64,000 bases of DNA from Dethiosulfovibrio faecalis (GCF_021568795.1 NZ_JAKGUE010000009.1:33314-97313), one strand, 5' to 3'. Shown: positions 37,311 to 45,387, counted from the stretch's first letter. A program made the numbers and translations. Notes: a model not told the origin generated them from the sequence alone.

Positions 37311-37945
37311 GCGACCTCCTGCCCAGTAGATGACCCTAAAAGGAGCGCCATCTCCTCAATACGACGTTCCAACTCCTCTATCCTCCTGAGAAGAGGCCCC
37401 GAGCCATCCCTCACCCTGGCCTGCTCTCCCGTCACGGTGGATCCAGGAGCCACGTCCTCCAACACGACGCTTCCGGCCCCGACCTTGGCCCCTTTCCCTA
37501 GAGTTATAGGGCCAAGTACCTGGGTTCCCGCACCTACGATCACGTTATCCTCCAGAGTAGGGTGACGCTTTCCGACCTCACCGCCTCTTCCTCCAAGGGT
37601 AACCCCGTGGAACAGAGACACGTTGTCGCCTATCTCAGCGGTCTCCCCTATGACCACTCCCATACCGTGATCTATGAAGAGGCCTCTCCCTATCTTCGCA
37701 CCGGGATGGATCTCTATTCCGGTCAGCCAACGGCCAAGGTGGCTTATGAACCTCGGCACAACCGGAATCTTACTGACGTGAAGGCCATTTGCCAGCCTGT
37801 AAAGCCAAAGAGCGTGGACTCCGGGATAGCACAGGACGAACTCCCACCTTCCTCTCCATCCAGCTGGCAACGCCGGATCGTTTCTCCTGACCGCCTTCCA
37901 GTCCTCCACCATAGCGTCTACGAACCCCATACCCTTGCCTATCAT
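37307..37945 (-). CDS. cysE: Serine O-acetyltransferase
   Basis: 212 residues, the short SAT form lacking the long N-terminal domain of the enteric enzyme. Acetylates serine with acetyl-CoA. Left-handed beta-helix hexapeptide region from IEIHPGAKIGRGLFIDHGMGVVIGE onward; the Asp-His pair there is catalytic. Later segments ISLFHGVTLGG-like (NVSLFHGVTLGGRGG) and NVIVGAGTQVLGPI. C-terminus extends past the helix toward a tail that may dock into CysK. ATG 37945 has AGGAGG eight bases upstream. First structural gene behind the attenuator at 37987-38169. Confidence 0.95.
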   Translation of the reverse strand: MIGKGMGFVDAMVEDWKAVRRNDPALPAGWRGRWEFVLCYPGVHALWLYRLANGLHVSKIPVVPRFISHLGRWLTGIEIHPGAKIGRGLFIDHGMGVVIGETAEIGDNVSLFHGVTLGGRGGEVGKRHPTLEDNVIVGAGTQVLGPITLGKGAKVGAGSVVLEDVAPGSTVTGEQARVRDGSGPLLRRIEELERRIEEMALLLGSSTGQEVA

Positions 37946-37986
37946 TCATCGAACCTCCTTAGAAAAAACTCCGGCGGTCGAAGACG

Positions 37987-38018
37987 AAAAAAACGGAACC
38001 GCCTAGGGCGATCCCGTT
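37987..38018 (-). terminator. Attenuator terminator of the cysE-cysK operon
   Basis: Twelve-pair stem including three G-U pairs (arms 37992-38003 and 38007-38018, 3-base loop), followed on the minus strand by a run of seven U. It lies about 40 bases before cysE. Its promoter-proximal arm begins AACGGG, which is complementary to CCCGTT found earlier in the leader (within GGCCCGTTGCGG), a candidate antiterminator pairing. Confidence 0.88.
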
Positions 38019-38115
38019 TTAAGCCTGATAGATCAGGTGCATATTCGTCGAGAGATGACGTTCCGTCTCCGGACCGCAACGGGCCATATGCCCCGCAGTC
38101 CAAGACTGCGGTGGA

Positions 38116-38169
38116 TTAGTCGAGCATCCACCGACAACAACAACTAACGTCTATGAAACGAGTATGCAT
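38116..38169 (-). CDS. Cysteine leader peptide MHTRFIDVSCCCRWMLD
   Basis: A 17-residue open frame, ATG 38169 to TAA 38116, with three consecutive TGT Cys codons at positions 10-12. A purine-rich AGGGAGAG lies about eight bases before the ATG. Promoter upstream, hairpins downstream (GGTGGAT/ATCCACC spanning the stop codon, CCGCAGTC/GACTGCGG next) and then the terminator ahead of cysE. Scarcity of Cys-tRNA would stall the ribosome at the Cys run and shift leader folding. Function inferred from layout; comparable Cys-rich leader peptides before cysteine genes are known in actinobacteria. Confidence 0.87.
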   Translation of the reverse strand: MHTRFIDVSCCCRWMLD

Positions 38170-38203
38170 CGTTCAATCTCTCCCTCTACATCTGTTTCAT
38201 CGA

Positions 38204-38233
38204 AGGTTACCACAGTTCGATCGAAAAGGTCAA
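38204..38233 (-). promoter_or_regulatory. Probable promoter of the cys leader/operon
   Basis: Minus strand TTGACC (38228-38233), 18-base spacer, TAACCT (38204-38209) preceded by TGG, an extended -10 arrangement. About 35 bases before the leader peptide. Confidence 0.6.
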
Positions 38234-38251
38234 GGGTTTTGTAGGATGTCC

Positions 38252-39037
38252 CTAACCCAAAGAACGACGTCGGGAAGAGGAGAAGATCTCCTCGTACATT
38301 GCCCCATCCACGTTGAGGACCAAGCAGGCTGTGTGCCATAGGCTGAGATCCTTCCTCCAGTCGTAGAAATTGTTGATGCTCTGAGCGAAGGAGTTAGGGG
38401 TCCAAGAGAAGACGTCGTAGCCCAGGGCCTCGAACAGTCCCAGCATGTATCCAGCCACGTTTATCCGTTGGTCGTCGGTGGTGTCGCCGTACCACTGGTT
38501 TTCCCCAGCCTCTATGAGCTCGGAAAAAACCTCGCTATTTTCCTCTATAATGGCGGCGATTTCGTCCCTGTCCATAATCTCTCCCCTGGCGAACTCCGTC
38601 GAATCGGACTTGACCGAGGCCTGCCACCTTCCCACAAGCTCCTGGTCCTCTATCCTGAAAACCGTCAGAGACGATGCCTGATCGATCCATCTCTCACCAA
38701 AAGAGGGCATATCGACGTCGATGACAAGGGAATCACCGGCAAGCTCGGCATGCTCGAAAATGGTCACCTTGTATCCAGGCCGGACCCTGATCGAGGCGAT
38801 GGTATCGTTGGGGAGGTCGAAAATCATCCTGGGATTTTCCGCCTCTTTGTCGATCTTCCACCAAAGGTCGTACTCCCCTGTCACGTAGATCTCCCAGGAC
38901 GTACCCTGAAAATCCGCCTCGGTGTAGATTATGGCGATACAGTTATCTCTATTGGAGCAGGAACCAACCGAGACGAGGCAAAAAATAACTAAAGAGGACA
39001 TAATAAGCGACAAGAAAAATTTTTTCTTGCTCAACAT
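38252..39037 (-). CDS. Lipoprotein with beta/gamma-crystallin-like domain
   Basis: 261 residues from ATG 39037 (GGGGAG upstream). Lipoprotein signal: basic MLSKKKFF, hydrophobic stretch, then VSVGSCSNRD with Cys as the probable lipidation site. Residues about 35-130 carry two crystallin-type strands: IIYTEADFQGTSWEIYVTGEYDLW and KVTIFEHAELAGDSLVIDVDMPS, similar to the Y/F-x-x-x-x-F-x-G motif of beta/gamma-crystallins, a fold that often binds Ca2+. The remaining C-terminal half is unique and helical. Last of seven co-oriented genes reading away from the LuxR-type regulator. Role unknown; cell-surface or stress function is plausible. Confidence 0.75.
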   Translation of the reverse strand: MLSKKKFFLSLIMSSLVIFCLVSVGSCSNRDNCIAIIYTEADFQGTSWEIYVTGEYDLWWKIDKEAENPRMIFDLPNDTIASIRVRPGYKVTIFEHAELAGDSLVIDVDMPSFGERWIDQASSLTVFRIEDQELVGRWQASVKSDSTEFARGEIMDRDEIAAIIEENSEVFSELIEAGENQWYGDTTDDQRINVAGYMLGLFEALGYDVFSWTPNSFAQSINNFYDWRKDLSLWHTACLVLNVDGAMYEEIFSSSRRRSLG

Positions 39038-39048
39038 GATTACTCCCC

Positions 39049-39675
39049 TTAATTGGACGGACTGTATTCGAAGGTCATGGATACCATCACATAGGTGCGT
39101 TTTTTGCCCCACATGGCCTCTTTTATCGTGGCGCTAAAGGTACCGTAGATATCCTCTGGGTCGTCGGCGTTGTATATCTCGCCCTGTAAATACCAGAATC
39201 TCTTCTGAGGGCTGGATGCCGTTTTGACTCTTGCGTACCAGGGGGCCTCTCCATCGGAACCGAAAAAACTGAAATAGCCGCCCTTGAAAAAATAGGGGGG
39301 ATCGGACTGATCTACCGATCTGTCCGCCTTTATCTTTATCCCGAAGTACTTCTGCACCGATTCCTCGACGTAGGCCGCCTTGATCCGCAATTCCCCCTTA
39401 TCTCCAGGGTTGTCCTTATTCTGCTGAACACGGCTTTTGAAGTTGTTGATGTAATTGTGCTGGATCCCGAAACGCACTAGGTCTGGATAGCTATCGGGAT
39501 GGGACATCTCCTCCACATCAATCTCCATAAAGCCAAGCTCCGTGAAGTTGCTCAGGAACAAGCTCATATCCTTAAGCTCCTTCTGGGTTGGAGCGCCCAG
39601 TGCGGACCCAACGCAGATCAGAAGGGCCAAGCAGGTAAACAGAATCCCGTATTTCATGGAAAATCTCATTCTCAT
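39049..39675 (-). CDS. Exported hypothetical protein
   Basis: 208 residues with a signal peptide (MKYGILFTCLALLICVGSALGAPTQ). No family recognised. Central region is charged helix (KELKDMSLFLSNFTELGFMEIDVEEM), the C-terminal half beta-rich (PYFFKGGYFSFFGSDGEAPWYARVK, YVMVSMTFEYSPSN). The start at 39675 has AGAGGACG directly upstream; the third in-frame Met, at the beginning of the signal peptide core, is an alternative. Eleven bases from the following lipoprotein gene, so part of the same operon. Confidence 0.7.
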   Translation of the reverse strand: MRMRFSMKYGILFTCLALLICVGSALGAPTQKELKDMSLFLSNFTELGFMEIDVEEMSHPDSYPDLVRFGIQHNYINNFKSRVQQNKDNPGDKGELRIKAAYVEESVQKYFGIKIKADRSVDQSDPPYFFKGGYFSFFGSDGEAPWYARVKTASSPQKRFWYLQGEIYNADDPEDIYGTFSATIKEAMWGKKRTYVMVSMTFEYSPSN

Positions 39676-39687
39676 CGTCCTCTTTTC

Positions 39688-40458
39688 CTAGCCAGCTACG
39701 GGGATCGGGACCGACAAAGGGGCATCCTCAATCATATATTCATCTCCCCAGTCGTTCACTTCCTTAACCGAACGCCTTAGAACCTCTATTTCCTCCCTTT
39801 CGAAATTCACCCCTACAAGCATGTAATCCTCGGTCTCGGTGGCATCCATGACACTAAAGAGCTCCTCCATCATGGCGTCGTACATCATCACCGAAAGCCA
39901 GCCCTCCTGCTGATCCATGGCATCTCCCCTGGCCCCCTTACCAACATCGTCCAGGGTAAAGACGAACCGACAGGGATCTAACCAGCAGATATCTCCGATA
40001 ACCAGGAAGCTCTTTTTTTTCTCAAGACCATCCATGGTGTAGAGAATAAGGTCATGGGACACGCTCGTGCCGAAGATAATGGCTATCATCTCACCGTCGG
40101 GGCTGAGAGATACGTTACAGTAGGCCGCCCCTTCGAAGGGCAGAAAACCGAGGGGCTCCTCGAACTCGTTGAAAAAGTATATTCCGCTTTTTGATCCCTT
40201 CATCACATCGGAAAGCTCGGGATCCACGATTATCCAGGAATACATGCCGCTGTCGGTAAGACAGTATTCAGGCTGATCCTCCTCCAGTTCGATCTCTTTG
40301 CCATCGGCGTTGACCCTAAAGGCAGACCCCTCTTTGAGAACGTAGCTTTCCTGTGCTGCCAGAGATGGGAGAGACAGCAGAACGAGCATGATCGATGTCG
40401 ATAAAAACACACGAAGATATCTTCTATTTGCGTTCACGATTAAATCACTCCTATTCAT
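39688..40458 (-). CDS. Exported hypothetical protein, GFLP-motif family (longer member)
   Basis: 256 residues. N-terminal signal region (YLRVFLSTSIMLVLLSLPSLAAQES). Beta-rich, with a stretch reading SGIYFFNEFEEPLGFLPFEG then NVSLSPDGEMIAIIFGTS that resembles a propeller/TolB-like repeat. The same G-I-x-F-F-x7-G-F-L-P spacing occurs in the neighbour at 40462-40905, so the two are related. No catalytic motif seen. Start uncertain: the upstream ribosome site is weak and an internal start near the hydrophobic core is possible. Function unknown. Confidence 0.7.
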   Translation of the reverse strand: MNRSDLIVNANRRYLRVFLSTSIMLVLLSLPSLAAQESYVLKEGSAFRVNADGKEIELEEDQPEYCLTDSGMYSWIIVDPELSDVMKGSKSGIYFFNEFEEPLGFLPFEGAAYCNVSLSPDGEMIAIIFGTSVSHDLILYTMDGLEKKKSFLVIGDICWLDPCRFVFTLDDVGKGARGDAMDQQEGWLSVMMYDAMMEELFSVMDATETEDYMLVGVNFEREEIEVLRRSVKEVNDWGDEYMIEDAPLSVPIPVAG

Positions 40459-40461
40459 CTT

Positions 40462-40905
40462 TCAGGACCAAGGGATATCGGCATCTCCATTCGTGAAACG
40501 TAACTTTTCCCTTACTCCGTTTCGAAGTAGGGTCAGATCTATTCCCTTACCGTCGATCCGTATAGATTCGACTACCCTGGAGAGGTCCCCCGAGATGGGC
40601 AGAAATCCCGAATAGTCGCCGTCGTCGTCAAAAAAGCATATCCCCGTAGGCTCCTTATCCAGGGCGTTGGAAGGGGTTATAGCTACCCACGCCACAAACC
40701 TAGGGAATCCCCCCTCCACGAAATTAAGCCTTTCGGTTTCCACATAGGACGACCTAAAGACCCCCTGAACCCGGCAAATCCTATTACAATCTCTGATCTC
40801 GTAGAAAAAACCCGATTTCGGTATAGGTGGACTCAACCCATACAGGAGGAAAGCACCAAAAAAAAAAGCCACGGCGACAATTTTTATGTTTTTTTTAATT
40901 TTCAT
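40462..40905 (-). CDS. Exported hypothetical protein, GFLP-motif family (shorter member)
   Basis: 147 residues with a single hydrophobic N-terminal segment (IKIVAVAFFFGAFLLYGLSPPIP), probably signal peptide or anchor. TGICFFDDDGDYSGFLPISG followed by VESIRIDGKGIDLTLLRNG repeats the pattern of the adjacent longer protein at the same spacing. The stop is TGA in the same frame as the next gene, but the next protein opens with its own signal peptide, so two separate genes are called. Its 5' end is markedly A/T-rich. Function unknown. Confidence 0.68.
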   Translation of the reverse strand: MKIKKNIKIVAVAFFFGAFLLYGLSPPIPKSGFFYEIRDCNRICRVQGVFRSSYVETERLNFVEGGFPRFVAWVAITPSNALDKEPTGICFFDDDGDYSGFLPISGDLSRVVESIRIDGKGIDLTLLRNGVREKLRFTNGDADIPWS

Positions 40906-40921
40906 CGCTTTAGGTATGGGT

Positions 40922-41398
40922 CTAAGGCCTTAAAACTATCCTGCCAACAGCGCGGGCTCCACCGTCGGTAAAATTGATATCAAACCAACGAAAATTGACC
41001 TTCTGCCCTCCAGGTATGGCTTGATCTGGATTCTCGGTCTTGAAAGATTTCTTGGGATGTATCCATCCAGATCCATGTAGCTCACTAGAGTCGCCACTCC
41101 AAACAAGTCCCTTGCCCTTAGCGTAAAAGCCCATGTAACCAACTTGGACAGCCGCACCATCTATGCCATTCCAGACGATAGTTCTTGATTTTCCTGGCTT
41201 CACTCCGAACCACCCCTTGGTGCCCCCTCTACTAACAGAGCCATCTGCCCACCACTGCAGGGCAACCGAGACCTTAACAGAGGTCTTGTTGACCACGGTG
41301 ACCTTGGCAGCAGACGCCTCATGAGCAAAACAGAGAAAGAGGACTAACGCGACAAGGCAAAGACTTCCCTTTTTGATAATTTCGTTAATTCCAAACAT
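40922..41398 (-). CDS. Exported DUF1036-like protein
   Basis: 158 residues; signal peptide of about 30 residues (SLCLVALVLFLCFAHEASAAK). The mature part fits the DUF1036 pattern: KVTVVNKTSVKVSVALQWW, then KGWFGVKPGKSRTI and GYMGFYAKGKGLVWSG. DUF1036 proteins are small secreted beta-sandwiches of unknown role. ATG follows directly on the stop of the DUF2442-like gene, and the AAGGAGG lies within that gene's end, so translation is coupled. Family call is by pattern memory and moderately sure. Confidence 0.72.
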   Translation of the reverse strand: MFGINEIIKKGSLCLVALVLFLCFAHEASAAKVTVVNKTSVKVSVALQWWADGSVSRGGTKGWFGVKPGKSRTIVWNGIDGAAVQVGYMGFYAKGKGLVWSGDSSELHGSGWIHPKKSFKTENPDQAIPGGQKVNFRWFDINFTDGGARAVGRIVLRP

Positions 41399-41656
41399 TT
41401 ATAAATCCTCCTTTTTATCCACGAAGACGACGTCCATAAGCTCTCGGGCCGTCAGCCGCACTCGGCCGCCTCCCCACAAGACGATATCGCCATCGGTGGA
41501 GACCGATCGAAAGAACTCAAAATCCCTTAGGTCACCAAATCTTGCGGTATCAAGTTTATGGGAAAGATCGACAACCATCAGGCTCCCCGTCTCCATCTCC
41601 ACAAATAGACGCCAGTCGTTGAGAGGCATCACCGATTTGATAAAATCCACATTCAT
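41399..41656 (-). CDS. DUF2442-like small protein
   Basis: 85 residues, no signal peptide. Matches the DUF2442 layout: NDWRLFVEMETGSLMVVDLSHKLDTARFGDLRDFEFFRSVSTDGDIVLWGGGRVRLTARELMDVV. These small proteins are often beside toxin-antitoxin or other accessory genes and have no assigned activity. It is the only clearly cytoplasmic product of this seven-gene row. Coupled to the DUF1036-like gene, its stop touching that gene's ATG. Confidence 0.78.
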   Translation of the reverse strand: MNVDFIKSVMPLNDWRLFVEMETGSLMVVDLSHKLDTARFGDLRDFEFFRSVSTDGDIVLWGGGRVRLTARELMDVVFVDKKEDL

Positions 41657-41676
41657 CGCCCCTTTCTCGTAGTGTC

Positions 41677-42582
41677 TCAGAAGACCCTTTCTCCCATGGT
41701 TAGCTTATCGTCTGACTCGACCCTGAAAGTACCGTTCTCGTATCCCATATTGATGAACAGACCAGACCGGTCGTCGGGGACCTCGAAGCAGACCAGATCT
41801 CCGTTCTCGAGGTTGAAGACCCATGCAGCCACCTGCAATCCGTCGGTGATGCCCGTTCCGTTAAGCTCTCCCTCGCCAGAGATATCCGAGCTCAACAACT
41901 CCCTTGAGGCTTTCGAGATAAATGAGATCGTCTCCTCGTCCAAACAGGGCTCTCCGTCGGTGTACCGACTGATCTGAACCTCGTCGAAAGAGCGTTCATA
42001 TACGGTTTCCATCGATCCTCTGTCGTTAAGGATCTCTTCTGTCACGACGAAAAGTGCACGGTCTTCATCGTAACGCTGGGACTTGCGCCATATCAGAGTC
42101 AGCTCTCCATCGATCCAGCGAAATTCCTCCTTCTGATTGTCCGTAACACTTTGATGGGTAAAGGCGGAGATTCTCCCAGCCTCTTTATCGAAAACCGGGT
42201 TGGAAACATCCCCTAGGGGGCCGTTTTCCTCGAATTTCCTCGTCTCGGGATCCCAGAGATAGCACGAGTAGTACAGATTAGGGACCCCTGGCTCTCTTGC
42301 GACCCTAAAGTCGGTAAATCCGTCGAAATTCATATCCAAGGCAGCTAAGACCTCGATAGATCGTTCCTCGCCCTCCTCCAAGGCATCTCCCCTCCGGGGG
42401 AACTCCTGCACCGTCCTGTCTCCGTTCAAGACTATTACCGCCTTATCTTTTACTGTCACAGAGAGGGAGGGGCCATCGTCACTGACCTTGAAGATCAGCG
42501 GAGCCATGTCCATGGAGACCCCAGGCGTGGCCAGGATAATCATCACCAGACATGTAAAAACGGATCTCGCCAGCAGCTTCAT
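41677..42582 (-). CDS. Exported XAC2610-like protein
   Basis: 301 residues with a signal peptide (LLARSVFTCLVMIILATPGVSM). The middle reads LAALDMNFDGFTDFRVAREPGVPNLYYSCYLWDPETRKFEENGPLGDVSNPVFD, the D-x-N-x-D-G calcium-like loop plus Y-x-x-W-D-x-x-x-x-x-F signature of XAC2610/FG-GAP-like exported proteins. Its best-known structural relatives are periplasmic lysozyme-inhibitor-like folds; whether that applies here is unknown. First gene of the row, just downstream of a dyad/terminator after the LuxR-type gene. GGGAGT lies nine bases before the ATG. Confidence 0.75.
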   Translation of the reverse strand: MKLLARSVFTCLVMIILATPGVSMDMAPLIFKVSDDGPSLSVTVKDKAVIVLNGDRTVQEFPRRGDALEEGEERSIEVLAALDMNFDGFTDFRVAREPGVPNLYYSCYLWDPETRKFEENGPLGDVSNPVFDKEAGRISAFTHQSVTDNQKEEFRWIDGELTLIWRKSQRYDEDRALFVVTEEILNDRGSMETVYERSFDEVQISRYTDGEPCLDEETISFISKASRELLSSDISGEGELNGTGITDGLQVAAWVFNLENGDLVCFEVPDDRSGLFINMGYENGTFRVESDDKLTMGERVF

Positions 42583-42618
42583 ATAAAATCAACTCCCTTT
42601 CATGTCTCCTCAAAATTG

Positions 42619-42662
42619 AAAAAGGATGTCCCTTATCCTTATATAGGATATGAGACATCCTT
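42619..42662 (-). terminator. Terminator / nested dyad after the LuxR-type gene
   Basis: Outer 9-bp arms AAGGATGTC and GACATCCTT enclose an inner TATCCT-ATATA-AGGATA palindrome, with five U on the minus strand after the hairpin. It should stop luxR transcription, but it lies only 36 bases before the first gene of the exported-protein row, so it may also act as an operator or attenuator for that row. Confidence 0.72.
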
Positions 42663-42699
42663 AGTTTTCGGTACACTCTTTTCGGGTGGTCTTTGCAGC

Positions 42700-45198
42700 T
42701 TAGCGAAACGAGAGGATCTTTTTTATATCTCTACGAGATTTGATTCTCAGCTTCTGGAAGATGGACTTCAGATAGAACTTTACCGTGTTCTCGGATAGAA
42801 AGAGCCTGTCCGCTATTTCCCGGTTGCTCAACCCCTCGCTTACCAGAAGGGCTACGTCGTTTTCCCTGAAGGTCAGTCCCTTCGCTGCCTCTCTACCGGA
42901 GAGGCCCTGTAGTACCCTCTCCTTTCCCACGGAATAACGCTTTACTAAAGAGGAGAACATCTGCCTCTCGGAGCTCCAGCACTCCTCCACTACCGCATCG
43001 AGAGAGCGCCCTAGGACATCGGCGTTTTCGGCAAAAGGCAGTATAAGCCCATCCGGCATGGCCATGTCAAGAGCTCTGCCAAGGGCCTCGGCTCCGTCGG
43101 AATCCCTGCCAAGACGATAATAGGCCACCGAAAGATAGATACCCATGTAGATCTCCACAAGTAGGTTTCGATACCTTCGCGCCGGAAACAGCAGCTCCTC
43201 GGATCTCAGGATTAGATCCCTCTCCCTTACGGTCAGAAGAGCTAGACGACCGTACACTATGCAGGAAAAGGGAACCGCAGGGGATGCCCCTTTAAGAAAG
43301 CCATCGGAACATACCCTGGCGGGGACTCCGTCCGGATCACCTAGAAGGCAGGAGATAAAGCCCGTCGCCACCTCGGTTATACGGTTTGACAGAGCGTAGG
43401 ATGACATACGAGCACAACGATCTCTCATCGCACGACTATCCGTGAAGACCGGTCCGTCTCCCCTCAGCAGGGCCATCCTCTGCAACAAAAAGGCCGCGCA
43501 GAGGTAGAGACTATCTTGGTTCAATCGTTTGGTGATCTCCAGCGCCCGAAGGACCAATGGCTCCGCCTCGTCGTCCTGGCCTTTATGAAGCAGGGCCTCT
43601 GCCCTGAATATCAACTCCGCCCCACTGCCGTTCCCGGAGGTCAGGGAATTGTACTGGGGAAGCCACCGATCCATGTCGGACAGCTCCCTGTCCAGTTCGC
43701 CAACCCCGCTGTGAAACATGCCCAGAACCGACGGCCACCCGAAGGTCCAAGGGGTGTCGGGCTTGAAGAGCTTACTGTTGGGACCCAGAAGCTCGTAGGC
43801 ACGGCTATGGTCTTTCCCCATCGCCTCTATATCGTTGTAAAAACCGAACGACCTCGCAAGGTAAAGCTCGCCCCTCAGGGACCTACGGCTTTCCTCGTCT
43901 ATATCACTGCCATCCAGGACAGCCTCCATCTCTCTACAGAGACCGACGTAGAGCTCGACGTCCCCCAGTTTAAAGGCCTCAAAAGCCATGGATATAAAAT
44001 TGAACGCGTAGTCGCATCGCATCTCGACGGTGGAGTTACCTACCGTATCCCGAAGAAATTTCAGCATATATTCCCGCCCCGCGTCCAAGGTGACCCTGGT
44101 CATGTCGTAACAATGGAGATCCAGCGAGAGAATCCCTCGGTAATCACGTATGCGATAGAGAAAAAGCAACGCCTGGGTCTTGTCTCCCTGAGAGGCACAC
44201 CATCCCCCGGCGGCAGCCAGGATCCCTCTTTGAAAGGCTTCCGGCTCATCTCGGATGGCGGAACGAACGAAGTCCAGGAGTATGGCATGTAGAAAATACC
44301 GACGACTTTCGATATCGTAGCGGACAAAGATCCACCCTTCCAATCTCTCGAGTAAATCATCAGGAACCCGGTCAAGACCGAGAAGGAAGGACAGCTGTGG
44401 AACGGTAAAGTTGTCGAAAGGAGACAAACGGAACAGGACCTGACGATCCTCTAGGGAAAGTCCTTTCCAAAACAACTCGTTTACAAGCTCATGAATACTT
44501 GATCTGCCCTCAAGAGAACCGGTTCGGGCATAGCCCACCAGCTGGAGATACAGCGCGGCGATCCACCCCTCCGAATAGAGGTAAAGACGACGTCTCTGAT
44601 CCAAGTCCAGGTCAACCCCAGCCAGACCGTAGTAGCCTCCGATCTCTTCCTCCGTGAGACACAGATCCTCGTTCTCAACCCTAAGGACGTTGGCGTTGCC
44701 CAAAATCGCCAGCCCTCTGGAGGAGAGCTGCTGGGTGATGATGACCACCCTAAGACCATATCCACCATGATCGACTAGAGCCCTCCAGACCGACAGAGGA
44801 AGGCTTTTGTGGATAAACTGAAAATTATCGCATACAAGGTAGGTTTCATCGTCACATACCAGATCGACGAGAGCCTGGGCGATCTCTCCCTGATTGTCCT
44901 CGACGGGAAAACCAAGATGCAAAAGTCGGGATCCTGCGTAGGGGTCTATCTCCCCCAGGACATGGCAAAACCTGGTCCAGCCCGACGTGCCAGGCTCCTC
45001 ACTGGCTACGAACCAACGAATCGAAGGGGAATTCATATCCGGACAATTGAAAAAATCTCGTATGGCCGTAGTCTTGCCTGCACCGGAGGGAGCCTCGATA
45101 AACGTCGTTCTAAAATCACGGATCTTCCTCAGTTTGTCCTTTAACCTGTTGGAATAATAGTGGACCTGAGGACGGTAATTTTCCTGGACGTTTTTCAC
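42700..45198 (-). CDS. MalT-like STAND ATPase with LuxR-type DNA-binding domain
   Basis: 832 residues from GTG 45198, which follows GGGAGGGG; the frame is open further but has no ribosome site. N-terminal NTPase with Walker A APSGAGKTT (36-44) and a Walker B-like ETYLVCDNF; helical repeats (TPR-like) fill about 330-760; the last 65 residues form a LuxR HTH: LTFRENDVALLVSEGLSNREIADRLFLSENTVKFYLKSIFQKL. Same architecture as MalT, which oligomerises on binding ATP and an inducer. The inducer here is unknown. Immediately downstream and co-oriented are the exported-protein genes, its likely targets. Bases 45199-45387 upstream hold only leader sequence and no gene. Confidence 0.9.
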   Translation of the reverse strand: MKNVQENYRPQVHYYSNRLKDKLRKIRDFRTTFIEAPSGAGKTTAIRDFFNCPDMNSPSIRWFVASEEPGTSGWTRFCHVLGEIDPYAGSRLLHLGFPVEDNQGEIAQALVDLVCDDETYLVCDNFQFIHKSLPLSVWRALVDHGGYGLRVVIITQQLSSRGLAILGNANVLRVENEDLCLTEEEIGGYYGLAGVDLDLDQRRRLYLYSEGWIAALYLQLVGYARTGSLEGRSSIHELVNELFWKGLSLEDRQVLFRLSPFDNFTVPQLSFLLGLDRVPDDLLERLEGWIFVRYDIESRRYFLHAILLDFVRSAIRDEPEAFQRGILAAAGGWCASQGDKTQALLFLYRIRDYRGILSLDLHCYDMTRVTLDAGREYMLKFLRDTVGNSTVEMRCDYAFNFISMAFEAFKLGDVELYVGLCREMEAVLDGSDIDEESRRSLRGELYLARSFGFYNDIEAMGKDHSRAYELLGPNSKLFKPDTPWTFGWPSVLGMFHSGVGELDRELSDMDRWLPQYNSLTSGNGSGAELIFRAEALLHKGQDDEAEPLVLRALEITKRLNQDSLYLCAAFLLQRMALLRGDGPVFTDSRAMRDRCARMSSYALSNRITEVATGFISCLLGDPDGVPARVCSDGFLKGASPAVPFSCIVYGRLALLTVRERDLILRSEELLFPARRYRNLLVEIYMGIYLSVAYYRLGRDSDGAEALGRALDMAMPDGLILPFAENADVLGRSLDAVVEECWSSERQMFSSLVKRYSVGKERVLQGLSGREAAKGLTFRENDVALLVSEGLSNREIADRLFLSENTVKFYLKSIFQKLRIKSRRDIKKILSFR

Positions 45199-45387
45199 AA
45201 TACAGCCCCTCCCTGAAATGAAAGTCGGGTAATACTCTATATTAGACCTTAGAGTGAACCGCACACCGCAAGCGTAACATCATCTGCGTAACAGTACAAA
45301 CTAGATGACTACAACCGACTCCCAAACAGCTTGGATAAGCAGAAAAAAACAAAAACGGCATAGACAAAAGGGCACCTCTAAAAACAT

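Noticed and set aside
35706..37565. Long plus-strand open frame spanning DUF502 and cysK
   Set aside because: Crosses genes in other frames that are supported by conserved motifs.
37969..38169. T-box or SAM riboswitch before cysE
   Set aside because: The conserved T-box sequence and the SAM-I core are not present; the Cys-codon leader peptide explains the terminator better.
40456..40466. TGA at the end of the 147-residue exported protein as a selenocysteine codon
   Set aside because: The frame continues into the next gene, but that gene opens with its own signal peptide and there is no redox motif around the TGA.
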